Assembly (NCBI RefSeq): GCF_002008365.1
Contig: NZ_MRDL01000009.1
Location: forward strand, 1 to 64,000
Source of the DNA: Rhizobium leguminosarum bv. viciae USDA 2370
Lineage (GTDB): Bacteria > Pseudomonadota > Alphaproteobacteria > Rhizobiales > Rhizobiaceae
Length of the DNA stretch: 64,000 nucleotides
Direction of reading: 5' to 3'
Made by a program: the position numbers and the translations under genes. Positions 57,882 through 64,000 of the stretch are shown here, one piece after another. Position 1 is the first letter of the stretch; each line of letters starts with the position of its first letter. The notes beneath the pieces are model-generated. The model made no database searches and had not been told where the DNA came from. It saw nothing but the letters and a program-made list of their open reading frames with translations.

Positions 57882-58328
57882 TTATACAACGGAGACGTAC
57901 AATTTTTCGACAAGCGAGAGCCTGCCCTTTGCGCCATGCCGCGACATCTGCACGATTGTCCGGTACGCAATCTTCGGGAATAATCGTGCCCCTGGGACAA
58001 GATTGGGATCTGCCGTGTAGACGCTCTTAACATCTGAATATATCTGGCAGGCTTGCTCTCCCCGCATAGCTGCGGTCACGACTGCTGTCAGATCTGAGCT
58101 GTTTCTGCCGAGAAACGTTAGTCTGCCCGACTGATCAATTGTCTGACCACCCGCGGCAATGACAATGTCATGCTCCTGAAGTGCAGCCCTGATTGGCTGA
58201 GGATCCACGCTTTTTACTGACGCTCGGCCGAAGTCTGAATTAGTGGGTATCCCGAGGACATAGCCGTTCAAAGACGTTACGGGAATCCCAAGGCAGCTGA
58301 CTGCAGCATCCAACAGGCAGGCACTTAG
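57882..58328 (-). pseudogene. lysC: Middle part of the split aspartokinase gene
   Basis: From ACLLDAAVSCLGIPVTSLNG through FGRASVKSVDPQPIRAAL and IVIAAGGQTIDQSGRL to YTADPNLVPGARLFPKI and MSRHGAK, this continues exactly where the fragment at 43,500 stops. It contains the nucleotide- and aspartate-binding core (GRNSSDLTAV, DVKSVYTADP). The regulatory ACT part is missing and the end is scrambled after RHGAK. Its reverse orientation is the evidence for an inversion. Confidence 0.88.
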
Positions 58329-58444
58329 CCCGGAAAACTCATGGTAGGTTGGCGGAAGTATTACAAGCCGTTGAAATAACATAGGATTTTGTTGCTAAAG
58401 CCGATCCGAATCATTTCCCGGAGACCACACCCACCATGAATGAT

Positions 58445-59625
58445 CTTATACCAGCGTGAGCGGTCTGTGACTCTTTTTGAGGTTTCCAAATCAGTTGAGT
58501 TCTGAATCAATACCGCAAACGGAGGTTTGCGGATGACATCAGGAATTCCACTGCGCGATGACTTCGACGGCTTCGCTCTTCGGGCGTTGGCCAAAGGTAC
58601 GAAGGATGCGGCACAGGCTCGGCGGCTTCTTGCCCTTGCCGAAATCTATGATGGCCATTCCCGCAGCGATGCGGCCAGGATCGGAGGCGTGACCCTGCAA
58701 ATTGTCCGCGACTGGGTTATTCGCTTCAATGCGCGTGGCCCGTCAGGGCTCATCAATGGCAAAGCACCCGGCAATCAAGGAAAGCTTTCCGACGTGCATC
58801 GCCAGGCTTTGGCAAAGATCGTCGAAAGTGGCCCGATACCGGCGGTGCATGGCGTTGTGCGCTGGCGGCGCAAGGATCTTGTTCAATGGCTGTTCCAAGA
58901 ATATCGGATATCCGTCGATGAAACGACCATTGGCCGCGAATTGAAGGCGCTCGGCTTTGCAAAGCTGTCTGCCCGCCCGCGCCATTACGCCCAGAACGAA
59001 GGCGACCTGGAGAGTTTTAAAAAAAGTTCCCCGCCACACTGGCAGCAATCAAAGGCAGGCTCCCGAAGAACGTCGAGATTGAGCTCTGGTGGGCCGACGA
59101 AGCTCGGATAGGCCAAAAGAACAAGATCACCCGGCGATGGGCACGCAAGGGAACAAGGCCTTTGGCACCACACGATCAACGCACGATCAACGCACGATGT
59201 GGACCTATATCTTCGGCGCTATCTGCCCCAAGAAGGGCAAAGGTGCGGGTCTCGTTCTTCCCTACTGCGACACCAGCGCCATGAACCAGCATTTGCTCGA
59301 AATCAGCCAGGCCGTCGATGACGGCGCTCATGCCGTGCTGATCGTTGATCAGGCGGGGTGGCATGTCACGCCGAAGCTCGACGTGCCCGACAACATCACA
59401 CTGCTCTTCCTGCCGCCAAGCTCGCCCGAATTAAATCCCGTCGAGAACGTGTGGCAATTTCTGCGTGACAACTGGTTGTCCAACCGGATCTTCAAAGATT
59501 ACGAGGACATCGTCGCCCATTGCTGCGACGCATGGAACAAGCTGGTCGCTCAGCCTTGGAAGATCATGTCGATTGGAATGCGTGACTGGGCGCACCGGTT
59601 TTGATTAGCGCTCGTTGGTATTACC
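58445..59625 (+). mobile_element. IS630-family element, inactivated
   Basis: Imperfect terminal repeats (TTATACCAGCG at the left, CGTTGGTATTAC at the right) enclose the transposase remnant. It stands beside the displaced lysC fragment and inside the rearranged zone. Ends are approximate. Confidence 0.65.
58533..59604 (+). pseudogene. IS630 transposase, frame broken by an 11-base duplication
   Basis: The first frame has the helix-turn-helix (LAEIYDGHSRSDAARIGGV) up to ESFKK; a -1 shift at the A7 run (59019-59025) joins KFPATLAAIKGR and ELWWADEARIGQ, a shift that may be programmed as in other IS630 members. A tandem ACGATCAACGC (59172-59193) then breaks the frame again; removing one 11-base copy rejoins MWTYIFGAICP, VLIVDQAGWH and SPELNPVENVW. 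The DDE acidic residues are all still there, so the death is recent. Confidence 0.8.
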
Positions 59626-60031
59626 CTGCCGCTGAGCGGTTTTTCATCAGTGGGCGGCAAGTCCGTCGTCGCCCGTTTCGACGGCGGCATGTTGTCAATG
59701 CGCATTGTTCGATCGATAAGTCTTGCCGGCGTCAAAATCCCTACCCAGGCGACGGCGGCAGCTTCCATTGGATTGTACGCGACGCAGAAACGGATCTGTA
59801 TTTCCATCAATCCAGCCGTGTGACTCCATCCAACTTTCGGGGCGCGGACTAATTGGTCTTGATGGCTCCGAACCGACACTCCTAATGCTGATTAGCCGGA
59901 ACTCGAGTATGGGCGCAGTGCCTTCAATTTGTTGCCCGACGAGGCGCCAAGTTCGTTTTTGGCCAAGCTTAGGGAACGGCGTTTGACACGATGCTCATAC
60001 CCAAGGTCCGGAGAATGGGTTTATGACAGCT
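59626..60031. other. Intergenic region between IS630 and the syrB-like genes
   Basis: A minus-strand frame (PMEAAAVAWVGILTPARLIDR) looks protein-like but is not recognised. No promoter or RNA gene was seen. Confidence 0.25.
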
Positions 60032-60592
60032 TCAGCGTTCGAACCGCTCCAGCATCCTCTTCAATTGTGCATTTTGCATTTGAAGCTTGCGCGCCAACTG
60101 GTCCCGCAGAAGCCTGATTTCTTCGTCGAGATTGATTGCATCGTCAAAAGCGGTGAGAGCGCTTGGAGCAGGTGGGATAACGCCTGCAATCGTTTTCGCT
60201 TTCATGCCCCGCATGCCGCGCTTTCGCGTTTGACCTTCGCCAACTCGAAAGGCTTTTGGTGCGGCATGCGCGTCTGTATCGGCCTCGTCGGTCAAAACCG
60301 GGTCCGACGCTTCCATAGGCCTCGCGCTTTCGACATCTGTCGTGTCATCAACAACGCTTGCCGTTTCCTCGGAATGATCCGGGTCCGCCGGAACCGCCGC
60401 GGAATGACCGTGAAGAACTGGCTTTTCGTCCGCCGGACGGTCTGCGCCGTCCAACTCGTTGTTGTCTGCTGTTTCAGTTGGCTCGGCGATGGCTGATGCG
60501 TCCGGCTTCACGTCATCGGTCGAGCCGTGTTCTTGCCTCTGCTGCCGTCGCGCGGACACCAGCCGGGCAAGAAGTTTCCAAGGAGACGCCAT
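60032..60592 (-). CDS. Conserved rhizobial protein near syrB
   Basis: 186 residues: basic N-terminus (MASPWKLLARLVSARRQQRQ), a long acidic low-complexity middle (ADNNELDGADRPADEKP...), and a C-terminal helical segment with heptads (LDEEIRLLRDQLARKLQMQN). The same terminal coil pattern is found in the next gene. ATG follows GAGG. It is probably a DNA- or protein-binding accessory regulator (inference). Confidence 0.55.
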   Translation of the reverse strand: MASPWKLLARLVSARRQQRQEHGSTDDVKPDASAIAEPTETADNNELDGADRPADEKPVLHGHSAAVPADPDHSEETASVVDDTTDVESARPMEASDPVLTDEADTDAHAAPKAFRVGEGQTRKRGMRGMKAKTIAGVIPPAPSALTAFDDAINLDEEIRLLRDQLARKLQMQNAQLKRMLERFER

Positions 60593-60724
60593 TTTATTCG
60601 ACCTCGAATTCTACCCCGGTATGCATACCGCGAGCAAAAGCGTTGGCGGCAGAACGAACCGCCGCCAAAAAGTACACTTCAATAAGCATGAGAATGCGGC
60701 CAGCACTTGGCCGTCTGCAGCCAA

Positions 60725-61501
60725 TCAACCGAGGTTGAGTCGCTTTCGCAGATCGGCATTTTCAGCACGGAGCTTCTCCGCCAGCAGCTTGCGCAGCCTC
60801 TGGTTTTCCTCTTCGAGCTGCAGAAGATCCGCGATCTCATCAACTGCCGCCACCGGCGGTGCAGCCGCTATTTGCATAGCCTTCGGAGCGCGTTTGACGG
60901 GCGCACGCTTGGCACTCACCGTACCTTCGTCAGCCTTTGGCCTGCGGCCTCTCTTCTGCTTGCCAGCTGCGGCACCCGAAGCAACTGCCGGCTCCGCCGA
61001 AACGGCGGCTGAGGCCGTTGCAGGCACCGCCTTGTTGGCGCGAGGTTTGCGCACCTTCTTCGGTACATCGGGCGCCGCGGCGACCGGCGTGTCAGCATTG
61101 GTCATCGTATCGTTTTCGTCGGCCATTATGGTCTCCTGTAAAGCCGCTGCCTTTGTCTCCTGCCCGATCGGCAGTGTCAACATCGGCCCGGTCTGCTCTC
61201 CGGGTAAAAGCATCTCGCTGCTGCTAGCCCGAGGCGCTGCCGAAAGAAATGGCATTGCCTCGTCTTGCAGATCTTGCGCGACGGACTTGAGATCCGTGTC
61301 TCCCCAAATCGAATTCGGTTTAGAATTGAGTTTTCGCCGACCTGATTTGTACTCGACGGCAAAGCTGCGCTGCACTTTTTTCACTTTAAGAAGCCTCGGG
61401 TGTCTGTGGTAATTTTTCAGCGACGTCTTCAGTATCGCAACAAGCCTTTCAGATAACGACTGCAGTCCATTCGGTCTATCCTTTTTAAGTATTCGGCTCA
61501 A
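60725..61501 (-). CDS. syrB: SyrB-like regulatory protein
   Basis: The C-terminal part (from the ATG at 61126, six bases after AGGAG) is a 133-residue SyrB-like protein: Ala/Pro/Lys-rich with AT-hook-like KQKRGRRPK and an ending LLQLEEENQRLRKLLAEKL, a leucine-rich coil. SyrB of Sinorhizobium lowers syrM expression. The frame is open upstream to 61501, adding VQRSFAVEYKSGRRK and SIWGDTDLKSVA, a domain seen alone in other plasmid proteins, so either two proteins or one longer one could be made. I list the long frame and consider the internal start likely. Confidence 0.6.
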   Translation of the reverse strand: MSRILKKDRPNGLQSLSERLVAILKTSLKNYHRHPRLLKVKKVQRSFAVEYKSGRRKLNSKPNSIWGDTDLKSVAQDLQDEAMPFLSAAPRASSSEMLLPGEQTGPMLTLPIGQETKAAALQETIMADENDTMTNADTPVAAAPDVPKKVRKPRANKAVPATASAAVSAEPAVASGAAAGKQKRGRRPKADEGTVSAKRAPVKRAPKAMQIAAAPPVAAVDEIADLLQLEEENQRLRKLLAEKLRAENADLRKRLNLG

Positions 61502-61925
61502 ACGCGGCTCCAGTCGCAGAGAACCACTTACGGACGCAACTGTGACAAAACGATAGAATCGCAGCCGTCGGGATATAGTTCCGTTGACACCGCTTCATTG
61601 TGACTGATTCTTGTTGACTACATCGCGTTCTGAGCGGAGGAAATCGATGCGGGAGTCCGGGCCACCCCGGCAGCATCTTGATCGTTTGTCCGTTTATCGA
61701 GAGGCGCACCGCCGAGCGCTGACTTTCGGTGCGACCGCCCGCGGATTGTCGGTGCCAGTGTCGCATTATCGCGGCATTCGGCCACAATGTTCACTTAATA
61801 CCGCGCAATATTTAAAGCAATTCGGTAACCTCGGTAAGACCGATGCAGGCCGCGAGGAACCCGGCAAACACCCCGGCCTTCTGGCAAACATTGATAGGTC
61901 CTACCCATCGGCAAACCATCTGCAA

Positions 61926-62237
61926 ATGTCCTACACTGCCGACTTTATCTCTGAACTCACCCGGGCGGCCAACGAGGTCGACAAACTGAGCACTGACGAA
62001 TACCGCCGCCTAGTCGAACGCGCGGTAAGAATGGTGCGGGAGATGCGCCTGGAAACCGGCACTCGCCCCAGCCGCGGAAATTATGTTGCGATGGGGGACC
62101 TTGAGATCGCGGCGTTGATGACAGAGGCTGCTGCGAATAACGATGAAGTCGAGGGTGTTCTGCTCAACCTCGCCGGCATGATCCGAGCGCTGAAGATCAT
62201 GGTGGATGGGAAGATTGACGTGCGGAAGGGCGATTAA
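61926..62237 (+). CDS. Conserved rhizobial hypothetical protein
   Basis: 103 residues, helical and soluble (FISELTRAANEVDKLSTDEYRRLVERAVRMVREMR, cut at a predicted turn). The frame is open from 61611, but the upstream part is compositionally different. It has no clear ribosome-binding site. Not recognised beyond a resemblance to small symbiotic-plasmid proteins. Confidence 0.45.
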   Translation: MSYTADFISELTRAANEVDKLSTDEYRRLVERAVRMVREMRLETGTRPSRGNYVAMGDLEIAALMTEAAANNDEVEGVLLNLAGMIRALKIMVDGKIDVRKGD

Positions 62238-62614
62238 GCGAGTTGGTGTTGGGATGCCCAAACTCCCGCTTTGTAGAGAACCTGAGTAGATATCATTGCT
62301 CCGCGTGACCTGGATCAGTTGGCATCCGCAAATTTGATCGTACATCTCTACATTAACCGTATTCCAACGATCGTGGAGTGCCCTAACTCGGCCGACTCCA
62401 TTGTCATGCTCCCTTTAAAAACTCGATGTGTTGCCCACGTCAGGCGATTGCGAACGGTTTTCGCCAAAACAATGATAGCCCGTATCGACGATCTTCGCAG
62501 CTTCTCGGTTGATCGCGATGGAGCCTCGGCGAGGAACGCCCAGGTCTGCTCGAGCTGCCGCTTGCCAGCGAAGTTAGTAAAGCTTCGCCGGCTATGTGCG
62601 GGTAATACTGTTCG
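62238..62614. other. Intergenic region
   Basis: It contains a near-miss of a FixK box (GTGACCTGGATCAG at 62,305), which I do not accept. No gene seen. Confidence 0.3.
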
Positions 62615-63040
62615 TCAACATTTGCGCATCGCCCGCGCGGACTCGCGTTGCAGCGTTTCCAGCAGATGCAATGCTCGATCAGCTAGGCCCGCCGGAACAA
62701 AGATGTGGTCGTGGTGATATGCTGCCACCATGTTGCACGGTATGCCAGCTTCTGCGAGACAGGCAGCAACCCCCGCCGTAAGGCCGACGCCATCGAGCGC
62801 AGAATTCACATTGAGGGTGATCTGGCGCATCGCAAGTGAAGTTTCGAACCCCGCTTCGTGCGCCTCTCCTTTCTCAAGGATGACTGTCAAACCTTCTCTT
62901 TCGTGAAATGTCCCAATCGGATTCAGATTGTGGACTTTGCTCCCTTCATTGGGTAACGAGCAGAACACATACTCGCCGTCTTCGAGCGAGGGCGTCATAT
63001 TCGACAGCATTTCGAACTTGTCTCGCGACACAATAGTCAT
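62615..63040 (-). CDS. ACT-domain protein
   Basis: 141 residues. The C-terminal half is a typical ACT domain (SALDGVGLTAGVAACLAEAGI, then YHHDHIFVPAGLADRAL), a fold that binds amino acids; the N-terminal half (EDGEYVFCSLPNEG) is the second ACT-like part found in this family. It may sense or bind an amino acid. A broken LysR gene of the ArgP/LysG type is divergent from it, so the two may once have been a regulator-target pair. Confidence 0.75.
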   Translation of the reverse strand: MTIVSRDKFEMLSNMTPSLEDGEYVFCSLPNEGSKVHNLNPIGTFHEREGLTVILEKGEAHEAGFETSLAMRQITLNVNSALDGVGLTAGVAACLAEAGIPCNMVAAYHHDHIFVPAGLADRALHLLETLQRESARAMRKC

Positions 63041-63145
63041 TTTAGCGGTCTCCTTTGCCTATCATCACGATGTCTTAGGTGTTCATTGTCTAAGACGGGA
63101 ATTGGGCGCGAACAAATGAGATTTCCTTAATTGGCATAAGGCAGA

Positions 63146-63385
63146 TTGACGACGTTAGATCGATTTCAACTTGAGGCACTCGTCGCACTCCTTCGCAGCG
63201 CAAGCTTTGAGCGGGCGGCCAAAATACTTCGGATTACGCCTTCGGCGGTCCCGCAACAGATTAGAGCGCCTGAGGAAAAGGCTGGCGGTCTTGATCGTCC
63301 GCGGTCATCCGTGCCGGCCTACCCAAATTGGAGAGAGGATATCCCGTCACGCCGCACGACACTCACACGACAACGCTGACTCCTT
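63146..63385 (+). pseudogene. LysR-family regulator relic (LysG/ArgP-like)
   Basis: The helix-turn-helix FQLEALVALLRSASFERAAKILRITPSAVPQQIR is clear (given here in part: ASFERAAKILRITPSAV), then the frame shifts to AVLIVRGHPCRPTQIG, which is the next segment of LysG-type regulators. The effector domain is missing. Confidence 0.7.
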
Positions 63386-63718
63386 CTGAGAGGCCGTCCT
63401 CTCCATGCCCTAAGTAATAGCATGTCACCTCGTCTCCGGAGACCATGATTTCTTGCTCGAGGTAGTGATTCCCGACATGGCTACGTATGAAGCAACGGTT
63501 CTGCGCGTTACTCGCTCTTCCCGCAATTGGCGTCATCCGGACATCTTTCGCGATGCGCCCCATAAATCCAACGGTCCGTTACCTCTCGACAGAGCCGGCA
63601 TCCCTTAGCGTCGCGGCAACAGGGTGGCTCCTGCGTCGGGGTCGGAGTAAAAATCACTCATGCGACAATGTTAGGCCGTAAGCCGTCGTCAGGGCCGCAG
63701 ACTATGCCGCCTAAGAGT
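63386..63718. other. Unassigned region
   Basis: The minus frame 63,363-63,563 (VGNHYLEQEIMVSGDEVTCY) is protein-like but not recognised. Nothing else was seen. Confidence 0.25.
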
Positions 63719-63855
63719 TCAATTCAGTCGATTACCAGTTCGACCGAAGCAGTTGATCAGCTTTCTGACGGACACATCGGCAACGCAGGCAAGAAGGTGG
63801 GCAAGCCAGGCTTGGACTTTGACGCCGTTTAGATTGGCGATCGTCACGTTGACAG
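63719..63855 (-). mobile_element. IS66 TnpC C-terminal relic
   Basis: NLNGVKVQAWLAHLLACVAD followed by VRKLINCF resembles the KLNDVDPQAWLADVLARIADHP...ELLPW end of IS66 TnpC transposases, diverged. Too short to place in a known element. Confidence 0.5.
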
Positions 63856-64000
63856 GATGCTCCAAAAAACTGCGCCGCCGATACAACGAGGGGCGCGTTT
63901 GCCTAGGGGCCGGGGCGTTTTGTCGCGCAGGTTCCAATTCAACCGAAGGTCCAGCGTCGTCCCGGCCGTCGCTCGACCGTTGTCAGGCATCGGAAAAAAG

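Noticed and set aside
62305..62318. FixK-like GTGACCTGGATCAG
   Set aside because: Both outer bases of the dyad deviate and no intact gene starts nearby.

Overview
The window looks like part of a Rhizobium (Rhizobiaceae) symbiotic plasmid or island. It holds a complete nitrogenase block (nifH-nifD-nifK-nifE-nifN-nifX-fdxB, 34.2-42.1 kb), the microaerobic respiration genes fixNOQP and fixGHIS (47.3-55.7 kb), a NifA-type promoter in front of a second sigma-54 gene (rpoN2), and syrB-like genes. Between these lie many insertion-sequence relics and broken genes, as expected of an accessory replicon under heavy rearrangement. No rRNA, tRNA, CRISPR array or replication origin was seen.

Layout. 0-2.6 kb: an IS66-type end, an overlapping HAD hydrolase/phosphoribosyltransferase pair, and a hemN relic. 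3.2-11.7 kb: a metabolic cluster of a TPP enzyme, an iron-type alcohol dehydrogenase (broken by one base), a CoA-transferase fused to a phasin, an AMP-forming acyl-CoA synthetase and an adenylate kinase. The CoA-transferase is driven by a duplicated nifH promoter and begins with about 20 residues of NifH. 12-16.3 kb: a membrane-anchored lysozyme/GH19-like protein, an IS6-ParB chimera, a chromosome-like trxA-folC' fragment, and scattered pieces of a second copy of the TPP/ADH genes with another nifH-type activator site. 16.5-26.2 kb: a branched-chain-type ABC importer divergent from an IclR regulator and a three-gene operon matching the gamma-butyrolactone (blcABC/attKLM) pathway. 26.2-34.1 kb: a secreted MetX-like hydrolase behind a FixK box, then relics (aldehyde dehydrogenase, IS3, P450 CYP112, TumE-type toxin) with a MerR regulator, phaE and a WGR-domain fragment.

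42.4-47.2 kb: an asd-lysC' pair whose aspartokinase is cut in two, two small exported or membrane proteins, a Ku relic and an IS110 element. The missing half of the aspartokinase lies at 57.9-58.3 kb on the other strand, which indicates that the intervening block of about 14.6 kb (including fixNOQP, fixGHIS and rpoN2) was inverted or moved. 58.4-64 kb: a dead IS630 element, syrB-like genes, an ACT-domain protein, and LysR and IS66 relics.

How it works together. NifA with sigma-54 should drive nifHDKENX-fdxB, rpoN2 and the captured CoA-transferase cluster; FixK should drive fixNOQP, fixGHIS and the secreted hydrolase. The main unusual feature is the spread of the nifH control region: at least three good activator sites plus one relic, one of which has recruited a carbon-storage/acyl-CoA operon to nitrogen-fixing conditions. 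All functional links are inferred from sequence alone.
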